A stretch of DNA of 64,000 bases from Cyclobacteriaceae bacterium (GCA_028284125.1 JANQSI010000004.1:248001-312000), one strand, 5' to 3'; shown: positions 51,856 through 61,364, counted from the first letter of the stretch. The notes: a model not told the origin generated them from the letters alone. Translations and numbers: made by a program.

Positions 51856-53734
51856 CGCGATCAAGCATGAATGTGGCATTGCGCACCTCAGACTGAGAAA
51901 ACCTCTTCAATATTTTATTGATAAATACGGAACGCCAGCCTACGCGGCAAAGAAAATGTACTTGCTTATGCAGAAGCAGCACAACCGTGGGCAGGATGGT
52001 GTTGGTGTTGCTAGTATCAAATTAGATGTTCCTCCAGGTCATCGATACATCAGCAGGTACAGAAGCATAAACAATAAGCCTTTAGAAGAGATTTTTGGAA
52101 AAATCAGTAAGAAATACGAAAAGGCGAAAAGAGATAAAAGTGGAGATATCGTGGATGCGGAATGGCTAAAAACGAATTACGCCTTTACTGGTGAATCTTG
52201 GTTGGGCCATTTACGATATGGGACGCACGGCAAAAACAGTATCGAAAACTGCCATCCTTTTTTGAGGCAAAACAACTGGAGAAGTAGAAACCTAGTCATG
52301 GCTGGGAATTTCAATATGACCAACGTTGAAGAGCTATTCGATATTCTCGTTGGATTGGGCCAGTTTCCAAAAGCAAAAATGGATACTGTCACTGTGATGG
52401 AAAAAATTGGCCATTTCTTGGACGAAGAGAATCAACGAATCTTTGATAAATACAGGGATAAGCTTTCTAACGAAGAAATCACAGACCGGATAGAGGAGGA
52501 GATAGATCTTCAAAAGGTATTAGAAAAATCATGTCGGGATTTTGATGGTGGTTATGCAATGGCTGGAATCATTGGATATGGGGCTTCTTTCGTTGCACGA
52601 GATCCGGCCGGAATACGTCCAGCGTATTTCTATTATGATGATGAAATAATAGTGGTAACTTCTGAGAAGCCGGCCATTAAAACTGCCTTTGGATGTGAAT
52701 ATTCAGAAATTAAAGAAATCAAGCCCGGCCATGCGTTAATTATTGACAAGGAGGGGAATTTCGATCAGAAACAATTCATAGAGCCGACGGAAAAGAAATC
52801 TTGCAGTTTTGAACGCATTTACTTCTCAAGAGGAACAGATCCTGACATTTATAATGAGCGAAGAAAACTCGGTGAGTTGTTGGTCCCTCAAGTGCTAAAA
52901 TCCATCAATTCTGATCTGAAGAATACTGTTTTCTCATACATTCCCAATACTGCCGAAACTTCATTCCTTGGATTAATGCGTGGGGTTGAAGATTATTTAA
53001 CAGCCAAGCGAAAAGAAATCATTCTTGAGGGTAAACCTAGCGCGGATTCCATCGAGGAAATGTTGAGTTTCCAGCCAAGGGTTGAAAAATTGGTTCTTAA
53101 AGACGCTAAACTTCGAACCTTCATCACGGATGACGATCATCGTGACGAGCTTGTATCTCATGTTTACGACACCACTTATGAGGTGATCAATAAAAATACA
53201 GACACTCTTGTAGTCATCGATGATAGTATTGTTCGTGGTACCACATTAGAGAAAAGTATCATTACACTACTTGATCGCCTAGAACCTAAGAAAATCGTTA
53301 TTGCTTCTTCAGCTCCACAGATCCGATTCCCGGATTGCTACGGAATTGATATGAGTAAGATGAAGGAATTCCTTGCCTTCAGAGCGGTTTTAGCGCTTCT
53401 TAAGGATCACGATAAAGAAGAACTTTTGGATGAAGTGTTTGACAAATGCCTAGCAAGTCAATCAGATAAACATCCAGCCAATCATGTGAATGAATTGTAT
53501 GAGCCATTCACTTATGAAGAAGTTTCGGATAAAATATCTGAAATCGTAAAACCTAAGGGAATCAAAGCTGAAATCGAAGTAGTTTACCAAACAGTCGATA
53601 ATTTGCACAAAGCATGTCCCAATCACTTAGGCGACTGGTATTTCACAGGAGATTATCCTACACCTGGTGGAAATAGAGTCGTGAATCGTGCCTTCATTAA
53701 TTATATGAAAGGAGTTGAGGTAAGGGCTTATTAG
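51848..53734 (+). CDS. purF: Amidophosphoribosyltransferase, long Bacteroidota form
   Basis: This enzyme makes 5-phosphoribosylamine from PRPP and glutamine, the first step of purine synthesis. The N-terminal class II glutamine amidotransferase has its nucleophile at Cys9 ('IKHECGIAHL'), so a propeptide of about eight residues must be removed. 'KQHNRGQDGVGVAS' and 'GHLRYGTHGKNSIENCHPF' are glutaminase motifs. The phosphoribosyltransferase part carries the PRPP motif 'TLVVIDDSIVRGTTLEKSI'. At 628 residues it is longer than canonical PurF (about 470-510), with an insert near 80-110 and an extended C-terminus, a long form known from Bacteroidota. The ATG at 51848 is preferred over the TTG two codons earlier. 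It overlaps nuoN by 8 bp. Confidence 0.9.
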   Translation: MSDAIKHECGIAHLRLRKPLQYFIDKYGTPAYAAKKMYLLMQKQHNRGQDGVGVASIKLDVPPGHRYISRYRSINNKPLEEIFGKISKKYEKAKRDKSGDIVDAEWLKTNYAFTGESWLGHLRYGTHGKNSIENCHPFLRQNNWRSRNLVMAGNFNMTNVEELFDILVGLGQFPKAKMDTVTVMEKIGHFLDEENQRIFDKYRDKLSNEEITDRIEEEIDLQKVLEKSCRDFDGGYAMAGIIGYGASFVARDPAGIRPAYFYYDDEIIVVTSEKPAIKTAFGCEYSEIKEIKPGHALIIDKEGNFDQKQFIEPTEKKSCSFERIYFSRGTDPDIYNERRKLGELLVPQVLKSINSDLKNTVFSYIPNTAETSFLGLMRGVEDYLTAKRKEIILEGKPSADSIEEMLSFQPRVEKLVLKDAKLRTFITDDDHRDELVSHVYDTTYEVINKNTDTLVVIDDSIVRGTTLEKSIITLLDRLEPKKIVIASSAPQIRFPDCYGIDMSKMKEFLAFRAVLALLKDHDKEELLDEVFDKCLASQSDKHPANHVNELYEPFTYEEVSDKISEIVKPKGIKAEIEVVYQTVDNLHKACPNHLGDWYFTGDYPTPGGNRVVNRAFINYMKGVEVRAY

Positions 53735-53839
53735 TCCTGTAAAAACTCCAAACTTTAACATTTCATTAGAGAAACTTTAGGGGCTTATTAACACAGCCTT
53801 TTCTAGATCTGCTGCTCATTTGTACTCAAAAAATTGAGT

Positions 53840-54715
53840 ATGAATGTTAGAAATATTTGCCTGCTTATCCTGGTATTTGCAGTTAACTTTTCATTTGCGC
53901 AGCTTCTGAACCGGAGTTTTGAGTATAAAGGACGCGAGTTAATGCTCTTAGGAGAGATTACATTGGAGCGTCTTTCTGAAGAACCATTTCAAGACTGGTA
54001 CACAAAAAACTATGATGATTATCAAGTAAGTGAAACGTCATTAACCATGCCGGATTCGGTCACGATATTTATGGGAACCTGGTGTGGTGACAGCAGAAGG
54101 GAAGTACCAAGTTTTGTGAAGATGCTAGAAGAAAATAATTTCAATCTTAGTAAGCTGAGAATCATTTGTTTGAACACAGGTTTTCAGAACTATAAGCAAG
54201 CTCCTGAACGGGAAGAAAGAGGTGTAAATATTCATCGAGTTCCGACATTTATATTTCATGATTCCACGAGTAATGAGATAGGTAGAATTGTAGAATCGCC
54301 GGTAGTTTCATTCGAACAGGATTTGCAGTCGGTCATGAACGGAGAACCATATGAAACTTCCTATCCTGTGGTAAACGACTTGATCAGGCGTTTCAAGAAC
54401 CAATCCGTCAGTGAGTTAAGAAATGAAATTAAATCACTTGAAGAGGAGTATTCAGCAAAAACTGTGGGAGAAAAAGAGTTGAATACCTATGGTTATGTTC
54501 TTTGGACGTCCTTTCAATTGGAAAAAGCTGATTTTGTTTTTGAATTAAATAGTAGGCTCTATCCGGAATCTGTGAGATGCTATCAGACACTTGCAAGTCT
54601 TAAGGTCGGCATGGATAAGAAGAAGGAAGCGATGAGACTCATTAAAAAAGGATTAACTGTTAACCCGTCAGATAAGCGTTTGCTTGAATTGAAAGAAAGC
54701 CTTTTGGATGATTAG
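53840..54715 (+). CDS. Exported thioredoxin-fold protein with CGDS motif
   Basis: The ATG at 53840 opens a signal peptide (MNVRNICLLILVFAVNFSFA). The 291-residue product has a thioredoxin fold at about 55-170: 'SVTIFMGTWCGDSRREVPSF' stands where WCGPC would be, and 'RVPTFIFHD' contains the cis-proline loop. Only one of the two redox cysteines remains (CGDS), so it cannot be a normal dithiol reductase; the motif recurs in a Bacteroidota thioredoxin-like family. Residues about 185-290 add TPR-like helices ('YGYVLWTSFQLEKADFVFEL'). It probably acts in the periplasm. It stands alone, about 100 bp downstream of purF, and is convergent with the hydrolase gene. Confidence 0.8.
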   Translation: MNVRNICLLILVFAVNFSFAQLLNRSFEYKGRELMLLGEITLERLSEEPFQDWYTKNYDDYQVSETSLTMPDSVTIFMGTWCGDSRREVPSFVKMLEENNFNLSKLRIICLNTGFQNYKQAPEREERGVNIHRVPTFIFHDSTSNEIGRIVESPVVSFEQDLQSVMNGEPYETSYPVVNDLIRRFKNQSVSELRNEIKSLEEEYSAKTVGEKELNTYGYVLWTSFQLEKADFVFELNSRLYPESVRCYQTLASLKVGMDKKKEAMRLIKKGLTVNPSDKRLLELKESLLDD

Positions 54716-54737
54716 TGTTGAGGTAACTAGCGATAAA

Positions 54738-55838
54738 TTATCGATAACTCCAGGTTGGGTATGTTACATCTTCTGCTAAAGTCTCATGAATTATCTCAGG
54801 CAGTATAGGAGAGCGCAACCACTCTTTTGCCGTTTCATTTTCCAAGAGATATGCATCTAAAAATGCGATCACAGCGGCATCCATCCATGTGTGAAATAGT
54901 TTTTGATTTTCTTGGTCTTCCGGGTTTCCAGCGAAGGCATGATTAAAAGAAGAATGAAGCGCACTTGGGCTGGGAATGTATAACCTGTATTGATCTGTTC
55001 CACTAAGCTGATCATAAAATGCAGCCCGAACTTCATTATCTCCTTCTCCAGTTAAACAAAAAAACGGCGAAGAGATTTCCGATAATGACTCGGCAGTCCA
55101 ACCGGATTCGACACCTCCACCGGGAGCCATGGCTAGAAATGCTTTCGGACGACTTTCGTTAAATGAGGATATTATATCATTTACAGGAGAGTCAAAAGAA
55201 CTCACTCTAACACCTCCAGATAGGTAATGGGTAGTGTTAGTTCCTCCCGAAAATCCCATGATTGCAATTCTACCATTATCAAATTCGTATCCAACATCTT
55301 TACCTATGGAATCAAGAATGTTCATTACATAAATAGCATCCTCGGCTCTGTCCGTTCCATAATAATGGAAAGAGAAATCCTGTACATCACAATGCTGCTG
55401 CTCAACATTTAGTTCTCCACATATATTTAACCTTACATCTTCACTATTCCTGGCTAAGTGATGCATAGCTATTGCCGCGTATCCGGATTCAGCTAGTATC
55501 TTCGACCACTCGATACCAGATCGGCCTGGTGAAGTTCTTGGGTTTCCGCCATGTGAATAAACCACAACTGGAAGAGGCTGTTTTGCATTAGATGGAACCC
55601 AAATAGTGAGGTAAAGATTGGTAAATCCTCCACCTGATAATTCATTGGGTCCGGTTCTGTGTGGGGGACTGTAAGCAAACATTCCAAGCTCGGTAGCCTC
55701 GTATGAGTTTAATGAACTGTATAGTTCATTGGATACCTGACTATTTATTGTGGTATCGTCTTTCTTGCATGCGCTGAGAAGAATTAAGAGCGAAAAAGTG
55801 AATACCAGTATTAGCCTTATTATTTCAGTATTTATCAT
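54738..55838 (-). CDS. Alpha/beta-hydrolase lipoprotein
   Basis: This 366-residue protein has a lipoprotein signal ('FSLLILLSACKKDD'). The hydrolase fold shows 'LPVVVYSHGG' (oxyanion-loop HGG), the nucleophile elbow 'IAIMGFSGGTNT' (Ser of GFSGG), Asp in 'LTGEGDNEVR' and His in 'ALHSSFNHAF'. This is the dienelactone hydrolase/PAF-acetylhydrolase-like group of carboxylester hydrolases. The substrate is unknown. It sits between two convergent or divergent single genes with no partner. Confidence 0.83.
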   Translation of the reverse strand: MINTEIIRLILVFTFSLLILLSACKKDDTTINSQVSNELYSSLNSYEATELGMFAYSPPHRTGPNELSGGGFTNLYLTIWVPSNAKQPLPVVVYSHGGNPRTSPGRSGIEWSKILAESGYAAIAMHHLARNSEDVRLNICGELNVEQQHCDVQDFSFHYYGTDRAEDAIYVMNILDSIGKDVGYEFDNGRIAIMGFSGGTNTTHYLSGGVRVSSFDSPVNDIISSFNESRPKAFLAMAPGGGVESGWTAESLSEISSPFFCLTGEGDNEVRAAFYDQLSGTDQYRLYIPSPSALHSSFNHAFAGNPEDQENQKLFHTWMDAAVIAFLDAYLLENETAKEWLRSPILPEIIHETLAEDVTYPTWSYR

Positions 55839-55914
55839 GAGTAAATATCAAAATGTACTCCTTATCAAGGAAGAGCTTTTCACTACAATTGGTTAACAAC
55901 TTCGTGTTACAGTA

Positions 55915-55943
55915 TCAAAAAAGGGCTTCCTTTCGAAAGCCCT
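55915..55943 (-). terminator. Intrinsic terminator of the 1303-residue T9SS protein gene
   Basis: The arms AGGGCTT (55922-55928) and AAGCCCT (55937-55943) form a stem, followed on the minus strand by a U-tract (plus-strand A-tract 55917-55922). It lies 22 bp past the gene's stop. Confidence 0.75.
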
Positions 55944-55964
55944 CATTTCCCATAGTACTGGTTC

Positions 55965-58900
55965 TTAGTTCACAATCAATTTACCTATGGGTGTAGATTT
56001 TTCTTTTGATTCCACATGTAGGAAATAAATTCCAGGAGTGAGCTTCTTGATATTCACTTTCGAGTTTTCATTTGAAAGGTGTTCCATCACAAGTTTTCCA
56101 GCAGTTGTATAAAACTTAATCTTGACTTCAGTCGCATTCTCATCCAATAAATTGACGAATAGTTTATCGGTTGCAGGATTTGGATAAAACTGAACATACT
56201 CTTGATAGGAACTTAACCCCAAAACGGAAGTAATGACATCAAAAGTCTGGCTTACATTGGATGCAGGTTCGTAATTACTATTTCCCGCTTGACTAGCAGC
56301 AACCTCTACATTACCATCGCTTGTGAGTGTAAGCTGAGATCCATCAACGGTAGCAGGACCAGAAACGACAGAAAATACTACGTCAAGTCCGGAACTTGAA
56401 TTTGCTTCAAGTGTAACAGGGGAATCTTCCAGATTTACCTCACTACCAATGTCTTCAAATGTGATGGTTTGGGAAGCTTTGCTAATTGTAAGCGTTCGCT
56501 CAGTCGGTGAAGCACTTTCGTAATTATCATTACCTGCCTGGGAAGCTTCGATGACCGCACCTCCAGCGCCTTCGATTGTAACGGTATCTCCCAAAATAGA
56601 TATTGAACCAGTTTTTACCGTGAATACAACATCCAGTCCTGAGGAAGTAGTAGCATCCAATTGAAACGGATGATCTCCAAAAGTCTTGCCAACCAGAGAA
56701 TCGAAAGTAATTACTTGTGAAGCTTTTGCAATGGTAAAATCCTGTTCTACTGAAGCACTGCTATAATTGCTATCACCGGCTTGAGTTGCTCTAATACTAG
56801 CTTCTCCAGCACCTTCGATTTTTACGGCATCATCCGAAATGCTAACAGGTCCAGAGACTACTTCAAATGTTACAGGAAGTCCTGTTGAAGCTTCTGCATT
56901 AACGATGAAAGGTGCATCACCGAAAGTCTTATCAGGAATATCATTGAAGCTAATCGTTTGACTTATCTTATTTATTGTAATGGTTTGTTGTGCGCTGGCA
57001 GGTTCATGATATGCATCGCCAGCTTGTGATGCTTCTATGACAGCAGTTCCGGCACCTTCAATAGTTACCGTGTCGCTACTGATTGATACTGGTCCTGAAA
57101 CTATGTTGAACGTCACAGGTAATCCTGCGGATGAACTTGCTGAAATCTTGAATGGATCATCACCAATCTTTTTGCTATCAATAGATTCAAAAGTAATCGT
57201 CTGAGCAATTTTGTTTATTGAGAATGTAACATCTTTCGAGCCAGCCGAATTGTAGTTTTCATTACCTGATTGAACGGCTCTTATCGTGGCTTCACCAACG
57301 GAATCAATCGTTACTGTTGATCCGTTCAATGTAACTGGCGAAGTTCCGGAACCCACCACAGAAAACGACAAAGGCAATCCTGAAGATGCCGAAGTAAAAT
57401 CACTAAGATCAAATGAATCGTCTCCATATGTTTTATCAGGAATTTGACTGAATGAAATGGTTTGATCTCCTTTAACTATTTGAAACGATCTCTCAACATC
57501 CGCAGCTGGGTTGTAAAAGGGATCACCTGCTTGTCTGGCGGTGATAAAAACTGTGCCTACACCATTTATAGTAACTGTGTCATTGTTTATGTCAATCAGA
57601 GTGCTTCCCCCTGTCTTTGCATAAGTAACAGGCAGACCTGAGCTAGCAATGGCACTAAGAACAAACGGAGCATCATCAAAGACTTTATCAGGAATCGAAT
57701 CGAATGTGATCGTCTGATTTTCCTTGCAAGTGAGAATCGTCCAGCCACTGTTGTTACCCAGATCGACACTGCATGTATCGGCTGTGAAATTTGCACCAGT
57801 TGCGTTGATTCCTTGGATGTGAAGATAGTTTCCTATGAAATCAGTCCCTGATAAACTTTCTATTAATGCCTTTCCATCCGGGTCATCAAAACTTAAAACA
57901 GTAGGATTGTTGGCAGTCCCTGAGGCTATTAGCGTGTTAAAGTTAAACTTGAAAAGTGTATCAGGATCCATTCCAGAAATGTGATTGAATTTCACATTGG
58001 CTCCAGGATCTATGAACAGTTCATCAACAAAGGTAGAGTCGTTCAAATGGCTGTTGAAAGTGACATTCACATTATCATAAATACCTGCCACTTCTTCTAC
58101 CATGACCTTATTAAATACTAATCCTCCAGGAGAAAATGTTAGGTTATTGCTACCTGTCAGGTGCAAGGTGGCACTGGTTAAATCTACCTGCGTTGGACCT
58201 ATGTTCTGTGCGTTGACCCAAAATTGGTCTACGTCTAGCGAAGGTGTATAGATGTGCGACGTACCTGCATTGAATTCAATGTAATTATTATCCTCATCTG
58301 ATGGAGAAAATGACAGTCCAGAGGAAGCCATTAAAGGAAAACCGTTGGTATTCAGGATACCTTGGTCGAATATAACTTCTTCAGCAGCAAGAGAGTCCTG
58401 CATATCCCATGGACCAGTACCACTGAACTTTATTAAGTCTACAAATACTGCTCCATTAAATGTTAAATTCTGGGGAGATCCGGAAGTCATGTTCAACGCA
58501 GGCACAATACTAACATCTTCATCCAAAGCTAGAGAACCGTTTACATCGATGTTCATATTAATTCCATCAATGGTTACTAACTCATCTATACCAGCAAAGC
58601 TCAGGTCATTGACTACCACATCGCTATTAATGGTGACAACACTGGTCTGATCAAAGGATAGTGCATCAAATATTACATTGTCTGCGAAACCTGGAGGAGT
58701 GCCATGGAAATCGGTTCCACCAGAAGATTGAGCCCAATTCATGGGATCTGACCACACGCCACTATTCCCAACCCAATAGTAAGGAAAAACAATTGGGGCG
58801 TTAATTGTCCAGCCGGAGTTACCGCCGAAATCTAGTGAATTGTCCGCAATGAATGTGGCACCGCCAGCCCCCTCCATGTTTTGAAGAGTGAGGTATTCTG

Positions 58901-59876
58901 CGTTGACTGTACCCGTTAATTGGCTAATGGTCGCCTGCTGGGCGGTATCGGAACTTGTGATGGAAATTGGGCTTTCGCTGGTCCCAATGGCCACAAAATC
59001 AGTAACCGTCTGGGTTTGTCCAGCTTCAAACACTACATCAGCACCTGCCTCCAGAGTGAGGGTATTGAATGTGTTGCTTCCTTCTATGGTGGCAGAAAAG
59101 CCATCCGTGTTGATTACGTTGTAAAAGGCTTTTCCATTGCCAGTTATAAACCTGGGGTCAATTGCACCACTTATCAGGATGATAGTAGAGGTGCCAGCAT
59201 CAAACAAAAAGCCTGATGGTTTAAAATCCAAGCCATTTACCGTATAAAAAATAGAATTACCGGCTTGTAGATGGCCGGTTTGTCCTTCCGCTGCGTCAAT
59301 GTAAAAACTGGTATACACTGGCTGATCGTTTGTCTGAACAATGCCATTGTTAGGTCTGATCCAGGCGCATGCTACTGAATCCTGTAACACCCATGTGGCA
59401 GATCCTTCGAAATTTAAGCCTGAATTACTACCAAGAGTTGAAGCTCCAACGGTAACTGCATGCGTTCCTGTATTGGCCAAGAGGTCAATGCCTCTTAAAT
59501 TTTTGGTCATACCGTCTACCATTGTCAACGAGCCATGTATTTCCAATCTCACAAATAAGTGTTCTGCTTGTATATGCGGATTATGCGTCACCCCTGTCCA
59601 GTCCATATTGAGGCATTGATAAGTAGTTCCATTATTAGGTAATAGTACAGTCTGGCCGGGCTGGCTGAACGAGTTTTCATCAAAATAAACATTGTCTGTC
59701 GGACCAGGGAGCACACCATGTAGAGTACCTCCTCCGGAAGAGGTGGCCCAGTGAGTCAGGTCTGACCAATCGCCTCCATCCCCAACCCAGTAATAATCGG
59801 TCTGAGCGTAAGTAAATGAAACAATGAAAAATAGATAGGTGGTTAGTGAAGTTCTTAAATTGAAAATTCTTTGCAT
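55965..59876 (-). CDS. T9SS-secreted protein with six MBG-like repeats (1303 aa)
   Basis: A signal peptide ends 'SFTYAQ'. Two related halves (about 28-365 and 366-715) each begin with a 'YYWVG..G.WSD..HWA.SSGG' block and continue as repetitive beta strands that resemble a right-handed beta-helix. Residues about 718-1215 are six tandem repeats of about 80 residues, each starting 'QTI(T/S)F..IPDK..GD.PF' and ending 'A.QAG...Y..A', a MBG-like immunoglobulin fold seen in bacterial surface proteins. The final 80 residues ('VQFYPNPATDKLFVN' to 'PIGKLIVN') are a T9SS type A sorting domain. It is predicted to be exported by the type IX system as an adhesin or matrix protein. A 7-bp inverted repeat lies in its leader. 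Confidence 0.87.
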   Translation of the reverse strand: MQRIFNLRTSLTTYLFFIVSFTYAQTDYYWVGDGGDWSDLTHWATSSGGGTLHGVLPGPTDNVYFDENSFSQPGQTVLLPNNGTTYQCLNMDWTGVTHNPHIQAEHLFVRLEIHGSLTMVDGMTKNLRGIDLLANTGTHAVTVGASTLGSNSGLNFEGSATWVLQDSVACAWIRPNNGIVQTNDQPVYTSFYIDAAEGQTGHLQAGNSIFYTVNGLDFKPSGFLFDAGTSTIILISGAIDPRFITGNGKAFYNVINTDGFSATIEGSNTFNTLTLEAGADVVFEAGQTQTVTDFVAIGTSESPISITSSDTAQQATISQLTGTVNAEYLTLQNMEGAGGATFIADNSLDFGGNSGWTINAPIVFPYYWVGNSGVWSDPMNWAQSSGGTDFHGTPPGFADNVIFDALSFDQTSVVTINSDVVVNDLSFAGIDELVTIDGINMNIDVNGSLALDEDVSIVPALNMTSGSPQNLTFNGAVFVDLIKFSGTGPWDMQDSLAAEEVIFDQGILNTNGFPLMASSGLSFSPSDEDNNYIEFNAGTSHIYTPSLDVDQFWVNAQNIGPTQVDLTSATLHLTGSNNLTFSPGGLVFNKVMVEEVAGIYDNVNVTFNSHLNDSTFVDELFIDPGANVKFNHISGMDPDTLFKFNFNTLIASGTANNPTVLSFDDPDGKALIESLSGTDFIGNYLHIQGINATGANFTADTCSVDLGNNSGWTILTCKENQTITFDSIPDKVFDDAPFVLSAIASSGLPVTYAKTGGSTLIDINNDTVTINGVGTVFITARQAGDPFYNPAADVERSFQIVKGDQTISFSQIPDKTYGDDSFDLSDFTSASSGLPLSFSVVGSGTSPVTLNGSTVTIDSVGEATIRAVQSGNENYNSAGSKDVTFSINKIAQTITFESIDSKKIGDDPFKISASSSAGLPVTFNIVSGPVSISSDTVTIEGAGTAVIEASQAGDAYHEPASAQQTITINKISQTISFNDIPDKTFGDAPFIVNAEASTGLPVTFEVVSGPVSISDDAVKIEGAGEASIRATQAGDSNYSSASVEQDFTIAKASQVITFDSLVGKTFGDHPFQLDATTSSGLDVVFTVKTGSISILGDTVTIEGAGGAVIEASQAGNDNYESASPTERTLTISKASQTITFEDIGSEVNLEDSPVTLEANSSSGLDVVFSVVSGPATVDGSQLTLTSDGNVEVAASQAGNSNYEPASNVSQTFDVITSVLGLSSYQEYVQFYPNPATDKLFVNLLDENATEVKIKFYTTAGKLVMEHLSNENSKVNIKKLTPGIYFLHVESKEKSTPIGKLIVN
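56232..57721 (-). repeat. Six coding repeats of about 240 bp (MBG-like domains)
   Basis: Six in-frame units of about 80 codons each. The SSGLPVTF core and the IEGAGTA.I.A.QAGD.Y block recur in nearly every copy. Copies 3 to 5 are the most alike and the first and last are the most diverged, the usual pattern when an array grows from the middle. Confidence 0.8.
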
Positions 59877-59895
59877 GTGAACATTTTTTATTGGA

Positions 59896-59916
59896 ATTCT
59901 TCAATGTTAGAAGAAT
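59896..59916 (-). promoter_or_regulatory. Leader hairpin of the 1303-residue protein gene
   Basis: ATTCTTC (59896-59902) and GAAGAAT (59910-59916) are perfectly complementary around a 7-base loop, 20 bp upstream of the ATG. It could occlude or stabilise the start region. The gap 59877-60109 holds no supported gene. Confidence 0.3.
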
Positions 59917-60109
59917 ATCCTGTTCACTGCATTTTTATGGTGTATACACAAGGTTTACATACGTTTTTTCCATTTGTAAATGGTCTAAATCCAGACAGTT
60001 CAACAATGTAAAATGTAAATAGAGGACCATCTCTTATTTTATAGCCAAGACAATACCATTTCGACTAGTCGACATAGAAACAAGAAGTGAAAAAATTTAT
60101 GAGTAGATC

Positions 60110-60436
60110 CTAGACTGAAAAGCTTTCGCCACAGCCGCAGGTCCGTGATGCATTTGGATTGACAAACTGAAATCCTTTCCCATTTAGGCCATCCGAAAAA
60201 TCCAACGTAGTTCCTAACAGATAAAGCAGGCTTTTTTTGTCTACCAAAATTTTGACGCCCTTATCCTCAAACACTTCATCTGCATCATTGATTTCGGGAT
60301 CGAAAGACAAATCGTACATTAATCCTGAACAACCGCCACCTTTTACAGAAACGCGTACGTTGTGTTCGGAAGATTTACCTTCTTCAGAGAGTAGAGTACT
60401 TATTTGTTCTTTGGCTTTATCAGTTACAAGAATCAT
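60110..60436 (-). CDS. HesB/IscA/ErpA-type iron-sulfur assembly protein
   Basis: At 108 residues it is an A-type iron-sulfur carrier that delivers [4Fe-4S] or [2Fe-2S] clusters to target enzymes. The three cluster cysteines are present: Cys36 in 'VKGGGCSGLMY' and Cys100, Cys102 in 'TCGCGESF' at the C-terminus. 'VFEDKGVKILVDKKSLLYL' and 'FQFVNPNAS' complete the family pattern. The complex I and Rieske proteins elsewhere in the window are possible clients, which is inference. Its ATG overlaps by one base the stop of the unknown gene upstream (TAATG), so both are probably one transcript. Confidence 0.93.
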   Translation of the reverse strand: MILVTDKAKEQISTLLSEEGKSSEHNVRVSVKGGGCSGLMYDLSFDPEINDADEVFEDKGVKILVDKKSLLYLLGTTLDFSDGLNGKGFQFVNPNASRTCGCGESFSV

Positions 60437-60894
60437 TAGGCTACCGGGTTTAAGACAATACTGAAAACAGTAATATTATTCATGTCACGACCATAATATA
60501 GCTTATCCATCGCATCGTACATATTTTTTGCTCGGAAATAAGAAGTCTGTAATTCATTCATTCCTTTCATCATCCATTGAATCGTGAATGAACCTTCCTT
60601 TTCCTTATGGGTTCGGACATAGTCCAACATTTTGTGCAACACGTCAGTCTTGTCGAAACCATTGATGCTTTTAAAGAGAAAGGACTGATTATGACGTGGG
60701 TTGATTGTGATCAGATCCAGCTTTGTTTTGCCGTCTATACCCGAGTACTCAAAAATGACCTCATCCGTACGTAAACCAAGAAATTTCCTGATTTCGTTCT
60801 GGATCTTGGCTGACTCTACGTGTATGTCTGATCTTATTTCCAAAATTCTCAATAAAATGGCCTTATGGCCTTCATAGAACTTTTCAGGTCCCAT
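60436..60894 (-). CDS. Conserved-looking protein of unknown function, coupled to the IscA-type gene (152 aa)
   Basis: The ATG at 60894 (MGPEKFYEGHKAILLRILEI) is preferred; a longer frame from 60957 would overlap the divergent epimerase start. The product has no signal peptide or membrane span. A helical start is followed by 'IRKFLGLRTDEVIFEYSG', 'KLDLITINPRHNQSFLFKSI' and a mixed alpha/beta remainder. I do not recognise a family. The one-base TAATG overlap with the iron-sulfur carrier suggests a linked role, but the protein has no cysteine-rich motif of its own. Confidence 0.7.
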   Translation of the reverse strand: MGPEKFYEGHKAILLRILEIRSDIHVESAKIQNEIRKFLGLRTDEVIFEYSGIDGKTKLDLITINPRHNQSFLFKSINGFDKTDVLHKMLDYVRTHKEKEGSFTIQWMMKGMNELQTSYFRAKNMYDAMDKLYYGRDMNNITVFSIVLNPVA

Positions 60895-60936
60895 GAAAGT
60901 TCCGCATTTTTGCAAAATTACTAAGTGTAGAAGATA

Positions 60937-61344
60937 ATGTGGAAAAATGTAGAGCATATTGGAATTGCGGTAAAAGACTTATCCGCCGTTAATGAGATAT
61001 ATACCAAGCTTTTCGGAGAGGCCCCTTACAAGTCAGAATCGGTGGAAACAGAGAAGGTTGATACTTCTTTTTTCAAGGTCGGGGAGACCAAAATAGAGTT
61101 TCTTTCAGCGAATGATCCTGAAAGCGCCATCGCCAAGTTCATTGAGAAAAGGGGAGAGGGAATTCATCACATTGCGTTTGAGGTGGAAGACATCCATTTT
61201 GAATTGGAAAGACTGCAGCAAGCCGGTTTTCAATTTACTCGTTCTGAAGTGAGTAAAGGTGCTGATAACAAATTGGTGTGTTTTGTTCATCCAAAATCAG
61301 CGAATGGAGTTTTGGTGGAGTTGTGTCAGGAGATTAGAGACTAG
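60937..61344 (+). CDS. mce: Methylmalonyl-CoA epimerase
   Basis: The 135-residue vicinal-oxygen-chelate protein begins 'VEHIGIAVKDLSAVNEIYTKL', with the first metal His, and has 'GEGIHHIAFEVEDIHFELERL' in the middle and 'GVLVELCQ' with the metal Glu at the end. It converts (2S)- to (2R)-methylmalonyl-CoA, linking propionyl-CoA breakdown to succinyl-CoA. Length and motifs are typical. It is divergent from the unknown/IscA pair, 42 bp apart. No methylmalonyl-CoA mutase gene is in the window. Confidence 0.92.
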   Translation: MWKNVEHIGIAVKDLSAVNEIYTKLFGEAPYKSESVETEKVDTSFFKVGETKIEFLSANDPESAIAKFIEKRGEGIHHIAFEVEDIHFELERLQQAGFQFTRSEVSKGADNKLVCFVHPKSANGVLVELCQEIRD

Positions 61345-61364
61345 GAGCTAGTAATCAATATATA

